Assembly: GCF_001542625.1 (NCBI RefSeq)
Contig: NZ_CP016279.1
Location: 3,100,001 to 3,164,000, forward strand
DNA: 64,000 nt
Source: Streptomyces griseochromogenes
Lineage (GTDB): Bacteria > Actinomycetota > Actinomycetes > Streptomycetales > Streptomycetaceae
Reading direction: 5' to 3'
Made by a program: the position numbers and the translations under genes. Each line of letters begins with the position of its first letter. The first letter of the stretch is position 1. The notes below the pieces were generated by a model. That model was given only the letters and a program-made list of their open reading frames with translations. It did not search any database and had not been told where the DNA came from. Below, one piece after another: positions 45,470 to 54,544 of this stretch.

Positions 45470-46825
45470 TCAGAGCAGGTGGGAGTACTCGCGGAACTCC
45501 CAGTCGGTGACGTAACTCCGGAACCGGGTCAACTCGTCGCGCTTGAAGGTGAGGAAGGCGTCGACGAAAGGTTTGCCGAGCACTTCGGTGAGCTGGTGGT
45601 CGGCTTCCAGAGCGTCGAGCGCCTCGCCGAGGTGCGTCGGCAGCTTGGGGGCGCCGGCCGCGTCGTATCCGTATCCGCTCATCGGGGCCGGGGGCTCGGC
45701 CGCGTCGCTGATGCCCAGATGGACGGCGGCGACCAGCCCGGCGATGGCGAGGTACGGGTTCGCGGTGGCGTCGCCGAGGCGGATCTCCAGGCGCGAGCCG
45801 CTGCCGCGCTCCGGCGGGATACGCACCATGGCGCCCCGGTTGTCCAGGCCCCAGTCGATGAGCCAGGGGGCGGCGGTGTCGGGGCCGAAGCGCTTGTAGG
45901 AGTTGATGGTCGGGTTGAACAGCGCGGCGAGCGCCGGGGCGTGGTTGAGCAGCCCGGCTATCGCGTGACGCGCGGTGGCGGACAGCCCGTAGGGCTCACC
46001 CGGGTCGTCGAAGACGTTGCGCTGCTCGCTGTCGACGACGGACAGGTGCAGATGGAAGCCGGAACCACCACCGTCGTTCAGCGGCTTGGCCATGAAGGTG
46101 GCCAACCGGCCTTCGATGCGGGCGAGTTCCTTGACTGCGGCCTTGAAGCGGAAGGCACGGTCGGCTGCGTCCAGAGCCTCGGAGTGGTCGAGGTTGATCT
46201 CGAACTGTCCGCCGTCGAACTCCCGGTTGCCGCTGGTGACGCCGATCCCGAGATCGTGCAGATGACGCAGGGTTCGCAGGAGGTGTCCGTCGGGGTCACC
46301 CTTGCGCCCCACGGTGTAGACGTTGCCCGGTGCGCCGGCGTACCGGCGCCAGCCGGTGGGCGAGGCCGGATCGGGGTCCAACAGAACGTACTCCAGCTCG
46401 GGGCCCACCACGGCTGTCAGCTCGCTCTCCCGCAGCCGGCCCGTGACCTGGCGCAGCAGATCCCGGGGGGATTCGGGTGCGGGCCGACCGGTCTCCGGAT
46501 CGCGTGCGTCACCGATGCACCAGGCAACGCCGGGTTCCCACGGGAGGGGAACCAGGGTGGCCAGGTCGGGACGTACGGCGATGTCGGGCATGCCGGCGTC
46601 GAGGCCGCCGGGGATGTCGGAGTGCTCGCCGAGGGCGGCGGTGTGGTAGATGGCCCGACAGAAGGCGATCCCATGGCCGATCGCGCTGGGCAGGTGGTGC
46701 AGCAGGACGTCCCTGCCGCGGTCGGAGCCGATCAGGTCGGGATACGCGACGCGTATGACGTCGATCCCCTGAGCGGCGAGCGCATCGATTCTCTGGCGGA
46801 TCTGCGGAGGTGTTTCGGCGCTCAC
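45470..46825 (-). CDS. Glutamine-synthetase-like gamma-glutamyl-amine ligase
   Basis: 451 aa. Class I glutamine synthetase fold: N-terminal beta-grasp, then PELEYVLLD, FEINLDHSEALDAADRAFRF, GGGSGFHLHLSV, NPTINSYKRFGP and RIPPERGSGSRLEIRLGDAT. The sequence groups with PuuA/GlnA-like ligases that attach glutamate to amines rather than ammonia; no adenylylation loop is evident. It carries a perfect regulon palindrome 103 bp upstream. Neighbouring aldehyde dehydrogenase and gamma-glutamyl hydrolase genes support amine catabolism. Substrate unknown. Confidence 0.85.
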   Translation of the reverse strand: MSAETPPQIRQRIDALAAQGIDVIRVAYPDLIGSDRGRDVLLHHLPSAIGHGIAFCRAIYHTAALGEHSDIPGGLDAGMPDIAVRPDLATLVPLPWEPGVAWCIGDARDPETGRPAPESPRDLLRQVTGRLRESELTAVVGPELEYVLLDPDPASPTGWRRYAGAPGNVYTVGRKGDPDGHLLRTLRHLHDLGIGVTSGNREFDGGQFEINLDHSEALDAADRAFRFKAAVKELARIEGRLATFMAKPLNDGGGSGFHLHLSVVDSEQRNVFDDPGEPYGLSATARHAIAGLLNHAPALAALFNPTINSYKRFGPDTAAPWLIDWGLDNRGAMVRIPPERGSGSRLEIRLGDATANPYLAIAGLVAAVHLGISDAAEPPAPMSGYGYDAAGAPKLPTHLGEALDALEADHQLTEVLGKPFVDAFLTFKRDELTRFRSYVTDWEFREYSHLL

Positions 46826-46927
46826 GGTTCGCTCCTCGGGGGCGCAGAGGAAGTCATGATGTAAGGAGAAATTTCCGCCTAGGCCACCATTGTGCCCTTG
46901 TGATCAAGGCTTGGAGGTGGACGGCTT

Positions 46928-46945
46928 TCGTTTGGTGCCAAACGA
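46928..46945. promoter_or_regulatory. MarR-regulon box A (ligase promoter)
   Basis: TCGTTTGGTGCCAAACGA is a perfect 8-bp inverted repeat and the best copy of the six boxes. It lies in the 284-bp divergent gap between the ligase and marR genes. Confidence 0.85.
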
Positions 46946-47046
46946 TACGAGCCGTGTGGCCCCGCCGCAAGAGACCGGGCGCAACTTCTCGCAGGTCTCG
47001 CTTCTGTTCGCCCTTTGGTGTGTCCCGGAGTCAAGGCCCGACGGTT

Positions 47047-47064
47047 ACATTTGGCAGCAAACGA
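47047..47064. promoter_or_regulatory. MarR-regulon box B (marR promoter)
   Basis: ACATTTGGCAGCAAACGA matches 13 of 16 consensus positions, 45 bp before the marR start, implying autoregulation. Confidence 0.7.
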
Positions 47065-47109
47065 ATGTCCAGGTGGCGTGCATGTCGCCAGAAAGCAAGG
47101 GGGAAGTCC

Positions 47110-47682
47110 GTGGCCGGCCATCGATCCATCACGGAGACCGAGCGCGCAGTCCAGGCGAAGCTCAGCGGCTTCCAGCTGCAGCGCGAGCAGATGGCGGCCG
47201 TGGCGAACATCCATCGAGCGGCCACGGCCGTTCGGTCGCACCTGGAGAACTCGGTTCTGCGCCCTTCTGAACTGACCTGGACGGGGTTCGTCGTCCTCTG
47301 GGTGCTCTGGATCTGGGGCGAGTCGGAGACCTGGTCCGTGGCGGAAGAGGCGGGGATCTCCAAAGGGACTCTGACCGGGATCGCGCGCACCTTGGAGTCG
47401 CGGGGGCTGGTGACCCGCTCGACCCACCCCGAGGACGGTCGGCGCGTCCTCCTCTCGCTGAGCCCCGAGGGGGAGAAGCTGATGGAGGATCTCTTCCCTG
47501 CCTTCAATACCGAGGAAGCCTTCGTGGTCTCACGGCTCACCGTGGACGAGTGCCGTCAGCTCGCGGACGGGCTGCGCGCCGTGGTCGCGCAACTTGAGGA
47601 GCATGGGGAGGAGCGGCGCCGTGAGCTGCTGGGTGGTGCCGAGCCTGCCCCGCGCCGCTCCGGCCGGCGGTCGCGCTCGTAG
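47110..47682 (+). CDS. MarR-family regulator of the catabolic cluster
   Basis: 190 aa. Winged helix: LTWTGFVVLWVLWIWGESET, VAEEAGISKGTLTGIARTLE and the wing VTRSTHPEDGRRVLLSLSPE. It dimerises through terminal helices and would bind the TYGTTTGGNNCCAAACGA boxes, releasing them on ligand binding. GTG 47110 is preceded by AAGGGGGAAG. In-frame codons upstream run through the operators and are noncoding. It is the only regulator next to the boxes, which makes it the prime candidate. Confidence 0.88.
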   Translation: MAGHRSITETERAVQAKLSGFQLQREQMAAVANIHRAATAVRSHLENSVLRPSELTWTGFVVLWVLWIWGESETWSVAEEAGISKGTLTGIARTLESRGLVTRSTHPEDGRRVLLSLSPEGEKLMEDLFPAFNTEEAFVVSRLTVDECRQLADGLRAVVAQLEEHGEERRRELLGGAEPAPRRSGRRSRS

Positions 47683-47704
47683 TCCTGTGGCTCCTTCGGA
47701 CGTG

Positions 47705-47735
47705 GCGCCCCGGTCGCGATCTGCGGCCGGGGCGC
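47705..47735 (+). terminator. Terminator hairpin after marR
   Basis: GCGCCCCGG / CCGGGGCGC perfect 9-bp arms with a 13-nt loop, 23 bp after the marR stop. It separates marR from the permease operon. Confidence 0.7.
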
Positions 47736-47779
47736 GATTGCCTTCCCGGGTCTCTTGTGGGAGCGGACCCCTCTGGGTA

Positions 47780-47797
47780 TCGTACGGGCCCAAACGA
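47780..47797. promoter_or_regulatory. MarR-regulon box C (permease operon)
   Basis: TCGTACGGGCCCAAACGA matches 14 of 16 consensus positions with the right half intact. It is 176 bp upstream of the APC permease start, so the transcript has a long leader or the promoter lies near the box. Confidence 0.72.
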
Positions 47798-47973
47798 ATA
47801 GAGAGGCGGAGCGTTCACCGCCCCCTCTAGGGCCTTCGGTCGAGGTCCGACAGCACAACCCTCACCCCTCCCCACCGCTCGAGTGCGCAGCCGCATCCGA
47901 TGCCGGCGCACTGTTCTCGGCTCCCTCACGCCGGTTTCGCCTCGACGGCCTGTCTCCCCGGACGGAGCACGCA

Positions 47974-49398
47974 ATGACCCAGCCACCCGGACCCCCCGCA
48001 GAGCGCAGACACGACGGCCTGTCACTCATCGACGTCGTGGCACAGTCGGTCGGCTTCATGGGGCCCGTCTTCTCCGTGTCGATTCTGCTGCCGCTGCTCA
48101 TCGGCGTGAACGCCGCAGGACGGGGGGCTGGTGCCGCCGCCCCGCTGGCGGTCCTGCTGGCCACCGTCGGCATGCTCGCACTCGGCTGGATCGTCTCCGC
48201 CTACGCGCGCCGGGTGAAGGCGGCGGGCTCGCTCTACAACTACGTGACCCTCGGCCTCGGCAGACGTGCAGGTGCCGCCGCGGGCCTGATGTACTACGGC
48301 GGAGTGCTCCTCCTGGGTGCCGCCATAGGCCCCCTCGTCGGCGGCTACCTCCACGACACCCTGCAGGCCGAGTTCGCCATCGAGCCGCTTCCCGTATGGG
48401 GCTGGCAACTACTGCTCCTGGCGGGCCTGATCGCCGCGGTGTATGTCGGCGTGGAGTTCTCCGTGCGCAGCCAGCTCGTGCTCGCTCTTGTTTCGGTCGG
48501 GGTGCTGCTCGTCTTCTTCGTCTACCTGATCCTCAAGGTGGGCGACGGAAACAGCATCAAGGCATTCAACCCCCATACGTCGCAGGATGGTTGGGCGGGA
48601 ATCATGTTTGCCGTGCTCTACGGAGTGCTGCTCTTCACCGGTTTCGAGGCGGCGGCCAACCTGGCCGAGGAGGCCAAGGACCCGCACCGCCACATCCCCA
48701 AGGCCGTGATGTTCTCCGTCCTCGCCGCGGCGGTCTTCTTCCTGCTCGGCACCTACGCCCAGGTCGCCGGCTTCCACTTCGACCTGGATGCCATGACCAA
48801 GGCGGCGGGAGCCCCCTTGAACACACTCGCCGGAGGCGGTCCCGGCGGCTACGGCTCCACCACATGGGGACGCCTGGTCGAGCTGGTGGTCTTCCTTGAC
48901 ATGGCTGCCGTCTACATCGGAGTCTCGGTCTCCGCGACCCGTGGTGTGCTGACCATGGCCCGTGACGGCTGGCTGCCCAGGCCGCTCGCGTCCCTCAGCT
49001 CGCGGCGGGGGACGCCCAGCGGCGGCACGGTGCTCGTCGGCGCCGTCTACCTGGCGGTCATCGCGATGTCCGACCTCTTCCCGAAACTGCTGGCGCTTCC
49101 GGGCGCCCCCTCGTATCTGGCCGTGTACTCCTGGTTCTCGACCTTCGGGGTCTTCTGCCTGGCGGCCATCTACCTGATGATGGCCATCGGCGCGCCGCGC
49201 GGCCTGCGCGGTCAGGCCTCGGGCCCGGTGGTGTGGGCGTGTTCCGTGGTGGGTGTCCTGCTCACCGCAGGGGCCCTGTTCGGCTCGGTGTACAAGGTGC
49301 CCGCACCCACGGTGTACGCGACGTACTTCGCGCTCGGATGGTTCGTGGTGGCCGTGGTGATCGCGGTGGTCGTCGGCCGCCGGCAGGACCGACGATGA
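47974..49398 (+). CDS. APC-family amino acid/amine permease
   Basis: 474 aa with about 12 transmembrane helices. The first helix carries the unwound substrate motif region SVGFMGPVFSVSILLPLLIG, and helix 6 contains LFTGFEAAANLAEEAKDPHR, the signature of APC porters. It would import an amino acid or amine for the cluster. ATG 47974 follows GACGGAGCA. It is preceded by regulon box C and overlaps the first SDR gene by 4 nt. Confidence 0.88.
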   Translation: MTQPPGPPAERRHDGLSLIDVVAQSVGFMGPVFSVSILLPLLIGVNAAGRGAGAAAPLAVLLATVGMLALGWIVSAYARRVKAAGSLYNYVTLGLGRRAGAAAGLMYYGGVLLLGAAIGPLVGGYLHDTLQAEFAIEPLPVWGWQLLLLAGLIAAVYVGVEFSVRSQLVLALVSVGVLLVFFVYLILKVGDGNSIKAFNPHTSQDGWAGIMFAVLYGVLLFTGFEAAANLAEEAKDPHRHIPKAVMFSVLAAAVFFLLGTYAQVAGFHFDLDAMTKAAGAPLNTLAGGGPGGYGSTTWGRLVELVVFLDMAAVYIGVSVSATRGVLTMARDGWLPRPLASLSSRRGTPSGGTVLVGAVYLAVIAMSDLFPKLLALPGAPSYLAVYSWFSTFGVFCLAAIYLMMAIGAPRGLRGQASGPVVWACSVVGVLLTAGALFGSVYKVPAPTVYATYFALGWFVVAVVIAVVVGRRQDRR

Positions 49399-50210
49399 CC
49401 CTCGATCGGAAACCTGTCGTACTGGTCACGGGGGCAGGCACCGGAATCGGCGCAGCGATCGCCGAGCTGGCGGCCGCAACCGGAGCCCGTGTCGCGATCT
49501 GCGGGCGACGCCGCGAGCCGCTGGAGAAGGTCGCCGATGCCACCGGCGCGATCCCGTACACCGCCGACGTCACCTCGCCCGCGGACGTCGAGCAACTGGT
49601 GTCGCAGGTCGTGGACGAGCACGGTCGACTGGACGGCGTGGTGGCGAACGCCGGGGTGATGCGCCCCGGAAGTGTCCTCGACCTGACCCAGCAGGACTGG
49701 GACGCCACCGTGCGCACCAACCTCACCGCACTGTTTCTGCTTGCCAGATGCGCCCTGCCGCACTTGGTGGAGTCGCGGGGCGCATGGGTGACCGTCAGCT
49801 CCGTCGCCGGGCTGAGAGCGCCGACCGGCGCGGCCGCGTACGCCGCGTCCAAGGCCGGTGCGGCGATGCTCACCCAGTGCATCGCCGCGGACTACGGCCC
49901 GCGTGGGGTCCGAGCCAACGCCGTTTGTCCCGGATGGACACGCACCGAGATGGCGGACGAGGAGATGCGGGAGTTCGGCGAACCGCTCGGTCTCGACCGC
50001 GAAGAGGCGTACGCACAGGTGACGCATGTGGTGCCGCAACGGCGCCCGGCCGCCGCGTCGGAGATCGCCGACGCCGTGCTGTGGCTGCTCGGCCCGCGCT
50101 CCTCCTACGTCAACGCGGCGGTGCTGACAGTCGATGGTGGCACCACCGCGATCGACCCGGGGACCATCCCGTTCGACTTCGATGTCGCACTCCGCGCGAC
50201 GCGCCCGTAG
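49395..50210 (+). CDS. Short-chain dehydrogenase/reductase 1
   Basis: 271 aa classical SDR. Cofactor loop VTGAGTGIGAAIA, NAG motif VVANAGVM, catalytic Ser in VSSVAG, and Tyr/Lys in AAYAASKAG. The acidic residue after strand 2 is replaced by ICGRRREP, favouring NADP. The ATG overlaps the permease stop. With SDR 2 it may interconvert an alcohol/ketone intermediate; substrate unknown. Confidence 0.87.
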   Translation: MTLDRKPVVLVTGAGTGIGAAIAELAAATGARVAICGRRREPLEKVADATGAIPYTADVTSPADVEQLVSQVVDEHGRLDGVVANAGVMRPGSVLDLTQQDWDATVRTNLTALFLLARCALPHLVESRGAWVTVSSVAGLRAPTGAAAYAASKAGAAMLTQCIAADYGPRGVRANAVCPGWTRTEMADEEMREFGEPLGLDREEAYAQVTHVVPQRRPAAASEIADAVLWLLGPRSSYVNAAVLTVDGGTTAIDPGTIPFDFDVALRATRP

Positions 50211-50221
50211 CGGCAGACGAG

Positions 50222-50971
50222 ATGTCTGACATGGATCTGGAACTGGAGGACCGTGCGGTGCTGGTAACCGGTGGTGCCAGCGGCATCGGGCGGGCCACAG
50301 TCGCAGCCTTCCGTGAGGAAGGCGCCCGCGTGGCGGTGATCGACCGGTCACCCCGGCCCCCCTGGGCGCCCGACGATGTGCTCTGGCATCAAGGAGACAT
50401 CACGGACGAGGCCGCGGTCGCCCAGGCGGTGGGACGGGCGGCCGGCCGCTTCGGCGGACTGGATGTGGCCGTCGGCTGTGCGGGGGTCTCCGGCCCGATG
50501 GGGCAGAACGCGATCCGCACCAGCCGGGACGACTTCGCGCACACGGTCGACGTCAACCTCACCGGGCAGTTCCTCCTCGCCAAGCATGCGGCCGGCGTCA
50601 TGCGGCGCAACGGAGGAGGGGCGATCGTCATGGTCGCCTCCGACTCCGGCTTCGTCGCGGCGCCCGGCATGGTGGCCTACTGCGCGTCCAAGGGCGGTGT
50701 GCTCATGCTGGCCAAGGCGCTCGCGGTCGACCTCGACCAGGACCGGATCCGGGTGAACTGCGTCTGCCCGAGTGTGGTGGACACCCCGATGTCGCGCGCC
50801 GATCTGGGGCTGGTCAAGGAGGGTTTCGACGGTCAGCCGTACCGGGTCCACCGCCCGGAGGACATCGCCCGTTCGATCCTCTTTCTCGCCTCCCCTGCTT
50901 CGGCAGGCGTCAACGGCACGGCCCAGGTGATCGACTTCGGGGGCCTGGCGCGCTCCACATTTCCTGCCTGA
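50222..50971 (+). CDS. Short-chain dehydrogenase/reductase 2
   Basis: 249 aa classical SDR. VTGGASGIGRATV, VGCAGVSGPMG, VASDSGF and the Tyr/Lys pair VAYCASKGG. The sequence after strand 2 (VAVIDRSP) has Asp, favouring NAD. So the two adjacent SDRs appear to prefer different cofactors. It starts 11 bp after SDR 1. The next gene has its own regulon box, so the permease transcript probably ends here. Confidence 0.87.
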   Translation: MSDMDLELEDRAVLVTGGASGIGRATVAAFREEGARVAVIDRSPRPPWAPDDVLWHQGDITDEAAVAQAVGRAAGRFGGLDVAVGCAGVSGPMGQNAIRTSRDDFAHTVDVNLTGQFLLAKHAAGVMRRNGGGAIVMVASDSGFVAAPGMVAYCASKGGVLMLAKALAVDLDQDRIRVNCVCPSVVDTPMSRADLGLVKEGFDGQPYRVHRPEDIARSILFLASPASAGVNGTAQVIDFGGLARSTFPA

Positions 50972-50999
50972 ACAGGTGTGACGCCCAATTGCGCGTGAA

Positions 51000-51017
51000 T
51001 CGTATGGGTCCAAATGA
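51000..51017. promoter_or_regulatory. MarR-regulon box D (ADC-like gene)
   Basis: TCGTATGGGTCCAAATGA matches 14 of 16 consensus positions, 33 bp before the start of the acetoacetate-decarboxylase-like gene. Confidence 0.72.
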
Positions 51018-51050
51018 ATTGTCCGTCCCTTTCGAAACAAGGAGTCTCAC

Positions 51051-51857
51051 ATGACCGGCGTCCGCGGGTTCTTCCATCCCAAGACGGCCACAGGCCGTTC
51101 CTCGCTCGTTCCGTCGCCGCCCTGGTACTACTCCGGCGACCTGATCACCGTCGAGTACCGGACCGATCCCGCACGGGTCGCCGAGCTGCTTCCGCAGCCG
51201 TTGGAGCTCGCGGACGAGGACCCGGGAGCCGTCGCTCTGATCTGGGCCGACTGGCAGTCGTGCAGCGGTTCCAGGGAAGAGCTCCTGGATCCGGTGCGCT
51301 CGCAGTACAAGGAGTGCTTCGCGGTGGTGCGCTGCAAGTACCGCGGGACGACGTACTCCCGGTGCGTATACATCTGGGTGGACAAGGACTTCGCCATCGC
51401 GCGCGGCTTCCACCAGGGGTATCCCAAGAAGCTCGGCTCGATCCACATGACGCGTCCCCACCCGTACGGCCCCGCGCCGCGGATCGAGCGGGGTGCGGCG
51501 TTCGGGGCGACGCTGGCCGCGGCGGACCGGCGACTGGCCGAGGCCGTGGTGACATTGCGCGAGCCGACCGAGCACAACGGCTTTGTCAACGGCCACCCGA
51601 TGGCCCACCACCGCTGGCTGCCCTCGATCGAGAAGGGCAAGGGACTGGCGCTGGACGAACTCATCGAGACCGGCGCGGCGTCCTTCGAAGGCGGGCAGCC
51701 CTGGGCCGCCGACGCCGAACTGCGGCTCTTCGACGCGCCGACGGAGGAACTGGCCCGGCTGGAGGTGCGGGAGCTGATCGGCGCCTACTACCGGCAGGTG
51801 GGCGTCTGCTGGGACGGCGGGACACTGCTGGAGACCGGGACTTCCGGCGCCGAGTAG
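51051..51857 (+). CDS. Acetoacetate decarboxylase-like (ADC superfamily) protein
   Basis: 268 aa. ADC fold with the Schiff-base Lys region ARGFHQGYPKKLGSIHMTRP; sheet segments VEYRTDPARVAELLPQPLEL and VRCKYRGTTYSRCVYIWVDK. The superfamily includes true acetoacetate decarboxylases and enzymes acting on ring-cleavage-like ketoacids as aldolase-dehydratases or hydratases. AAGGAGTCTC precedes the ATG. It has its own regulon box, so it belongs to the pathway. A role in processing the cleaved ring is possible but unproven. Confidence 0.82.
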   Translation: MTGVRGFFHPKTATGRSSLVPSPPWYYSGDLITVEYRTDPARVAELLPQPLELADEDPGAVALIWADWQSCSGSREELLDPVRSQYKECFAVVRCKYRGTTYSRCVYIWVDKDFAIARGFHQGYPKKLGSIHMTRPHPYGPAPRIERGAAFGATLAAADRRLAEAVVTLREPTEHNGFVNGHPMAHHRWLPSIEKGKGLALDELIETGAASFEGGQPWAADAELRLFDAPTEELARLEVRELIGAYYRQVGVCWDGGTLLETGTSGAE

Positions 51858-51878
51858 CGGCTCGCGAGGGTACGTCGT

Positions 51879-51913
51879 TGCGGTCCTGCGGGGGTTTGCC
51901 GCGCAGGACCGCA
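51879..51913. terminator. Bidirectional terminator between ADC-like and SpoIIE genes
   Basis: TGCGGTCCTGCG / CGCAGGACCGCA, perfect 12-bp arms with an 11-nt loop, between two convergent genes. Confidence 0.78.
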
Positions 51914-51980
51914 GAGGTGTGGCACGCCGACGCGGTGGCCCAGGCGGCCGGTCGCACCCGTGCGCCCACGGACTACGCCG

Positions 51981-54425
51981 TCATGGCGTGACAGCCGTCG
52001 GGAGGGCCTGCTCGGCCCAGATGGTCTTGCCGCGGGCGTGGTAGCGGGTCCCCCACAACTGGGCGAGCTGCGCCACCATGTAGAGCCCTCGCCCACCCTC
52101 GTCGGTCTCCAGCGCGCGCCGGATGTGCGGGGAGGTACTGCTGGCGTCGGACACCTCGCAGATCAGGCCGCGGTCCCGGATCAGGCGCAGCTGGATCGGC
52201 GGGCTGCCATAGCGGATGGCATTGGTGACCAGTTCGCTGACCACCAGCTCGGTGGTGAACTCCAGCTCCTCCAGGTCCCATTCGGCCAGCTTCCGGGTTG
52301 CGAGCGCACGTGCCTCGCCCACGACCTCGGGCTCGGCAGCCAGTTGCCAGGTGATGTGGCGGTCCGGATGCAGCCCGCGGACGCGTGCCACGAGCAGCGC
52401 GATGTCATCCTGCGGGCGGCTCGGCGGCAGGCGGCGGACCACCGAGGCGCAGATGCCGTCGAGCCGGGGAGATGCGGCGAGCTGAGGCTCGGACAACGCC
52501 TCGCGAAGCCATGTGAGATCGGTCCCGGCGCTGTCCTTCGCGGTCTCCTCCGGACGACTGGTGTGCAGGACGAGAACATCCCCGTCGTTGAGAGTCACCT
52601 CGCCACTTTCGAAAGGAGCTCCACCACGTCCAAGGGGAGGGCCGCCGGGCAGACCGAGGAGCTCCACCTTCCCTTCCGCCGAGAGACGGGCGGCCGGTGG
52701 ACGCCCCGCCCGAGCCATGGCGCACCGCCGTGAGATGGGATCGAAGACGGCGTACAAACACGATGTGCCGGCCGCTCCACCGGCGAGTCCCTCCCCGCGC
52801 TCGTCCTGGAACCGGCTGACCTGGTCGTCCAGGTGGGTGAGCAGTTCCTCGGGCGACAGATCGAGATCCGCGAGCGTCCGCACCGCGGTGCGCAATCTCC
52901 CCATGGTCACGGCCACATGCAGGCCTTGCCCGGGGACATCGCCCACGACCAATGCCACACGCGCGCCCGACAACGGAATCACATCGAACCATGCGCCCCC
53001 GAGCACCGCACGGCCGCCTGCCGGCAGGTAGCGCGACGTCGTCTCAACGGCACGGAGTAGCGGCAACTGCTGTGGCAGCAGATTGCGTTGGAGCGCCATC
53101 GCCGTCGCCCGCTCGTGGGTGTAGCGCCTCGCGTTGTCAATGCATACCGCCGCACGCGCCACGAACTCCTGGGCCAAGAGCACGTCATCCGCCTCGAACG
53201 GATCTGCACGCCTGAAGCGCAGGAAGACCGCCGCCCCCAGCGGGGCGCCTCGTGCGAACATCGGTACCAGAAGATACGAGTGGGTCCCGTACTCGCGGAC
53301 AAGGGCGGCCCGTCGGGGATCGACCGGGGCGAGCTCGGCGATCACTTGCTCCGTTGTCAGAAACAAGGGCTCGCCCGTGGTCAGCGCCCGGCCGAACAGG
53401 GCACCCGGTCCCGAGGTGAACGAGTCGACCTCTCCCGTGGCGACCACCACCTCCGTCGGGCTTTCGGGGGTGGAGGAAGTCGCCGCCCGCCGCAGCGGCA
53501 CCGTCTCGGCGATGGGGCCGAGTACCGGCTCCTCGCCGCCGAAGACAGGGTCGAGCAGGTTGACGAACGCGTGGTCGGCGAAAAGCGGGACGGCGACATC
53601 GGTCAGTTCCTGCGCGGTGCGCAGGACGTCAAGAGTGCTTCCGATCTTCGCGCTCGCGTCGTTGACCAGCGCCAACCGCTCCCGGGCCCTGACCCTGTCG
53701 GTCACCTCGAACACGGCGTGCGCCAGTCCGATGACCGCCCCCGAACTGCTGCGCAGCGGCACGATCGTTTCCGAGAACGCCTGGTCCCGATGCGGGGCCT
53801 CGGAATCGCGGGCGCGCACCTCTGTGGCTACGAGGGCCTCCCCGGTGGCCAGGACCTGTTGTTGCCGGGCCTCGAAGGCCGCCATGTCCAGCACCCCGGC
53901 CGGCGCCACGTCCCGCATGGTGCGCCCGATCACGTCCTGGTCCCGGAAGCCCTTCAAGCGTCGCGCGTTCTGCGCGACGAAGCGCAGCTGGGCATCGAAC
54001 ACGTCGATGTGGAAAGGTGATTCGGTGAACAGGCCCCGCAACAGCGCGCGGCCGAGATTCTGCCGCCGTACGGCGTCTGCGCTCTGCGCACGGATGAGCC
54101 ATTGCCGTTCACCGGTGGTGGGCACCAGGGGCTGAGCCCACAGTGCGGCCTCGACCCGGCTGCCGTCCCGATGTCTCAGGGATACGCGGCAGAGGGCGGT
54201 TGTCTCCCCTGCCCGGCAGCGCTCGGTGAGTCGGGCGGCGTCGCTCTGGGCGTGCAGCAGGTCGGTTCCGTGCTGCCCGCGTATCTCGTCCGCCGCGTAG
54301 CCGAGCAGCTGCTGGGCGCCGGGGCTCCAGCTCGTCACCACGCAGTTCGCGTCGAGGGTGGCGTATGCCTCGGCTTCCTCTTCGGGGAGATTGTCGAGGG
54401 CGTCATGGAACGGGGCGTCGCTCAT
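51981..54425 (-). CDS. PAS-PAS-GAF-SpoIIE phosphatase with HATPase domain
   Basis: 814 aa. Order: PAS (1-110, ANCVVTSWSPGAQQLLGYAA), PAS (~125-255), GAF (~265-440), PP2C/SpoIIE (~455-665, VALVVGDVPGQGLHVAVTMG) and a C-terminal anti-sigma-type HATPase (ELVVSELVTNAIRYG). Such Streptomyces proteins dephosphorylate an anti-sigma antagonist and may phosphorylate it through the kinase domain. No transmembrane segment. It sits within the catabolic cluster but has no regulon box and is flanked by a bidirectional terminator, so may be unrelated. Confidence 0.9.
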   Translation of the reverse strand: MSDAPFHDALDNLPEEEAEAYATLDANCVVTSWSPGAQQLLGYAADEIRGQHGTDLLHAQSDAARLTERCRAGETTALCRVSLRHRDGSRVEAALWAQPLVPTTGERQWLIRAQSADAVRRQNLGRALLRGLFTESPFHIDVFDAQLRFVAQNARRLKGFRDQDVIGRTMRDVAPAGVLDMAAFEARQQQVLATGEALVATEVRARDSEAPHRDQAFSETIVPLRSSSGAVIGLAHAVFEVTDRVRARERLALVNDASAKIGSTLDVLRTAQELTDVAVPLFADHAFVNLLDPVFGGEEPVLGPIAETVPLRRAATSSTPESPTEVVVATGEVDSFTSGPGALFGRALTTGEPLFLTTEQVIAELAPVDPRRAALVREYGTHSYLLVPMFARGAPLGAAVFLRFRRADPFEADDVLLAQEFVARAAVCIDNARRYTHERATAMALQRNLLPQQLPLLRAVETTSRYLPAGGRAVLGGAWFDVIPLSGARVALVVGDVPGQGLHVAVTMGRLRTAVRTLADLDLSPEELLTHLDDQVSRFQDERGEGLAGGAAGTSCLYAVFDPISRRCAMARAGRPPAARLSAEGKVELLGLPGGPPLGRGGAPFESGEVTLNDGDVLVLHTSRPEETAKDSAGTDLTWLREALSEPQLAASPRLDGICASVVRRLPPSRPQDDIALLVARVRGLHPDRHITWQLAAEPEVVGEARALATRKLAEWDLEELEFTTELVVSELVTNAIRYGSPPIQLRLIRDRGLICEVSDASSTSPHIRRALETDEGGRGLYMVAQLAQLWGTRYHARGKTIWAEQALPTAVTP

Positions 54426-54544
54426 GTGTCACCCCCACTCCGCGACTCGCGGCACTCGGAAGTGCGATGCCCCGGTGGGGTCCGCGGCCGCATTGCGGGA
54501 AGCAGCCTTGTATCTCCGCTTGGACCATCAACTGGACTGCAATT

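Noticed and set aside
51879..51913. An operator of the MarR regulon
   Set aside because: The palindrome does not match TYGTTTGGNNCCAAACGA and lies between two convergent gene ends, so it is a terminator.
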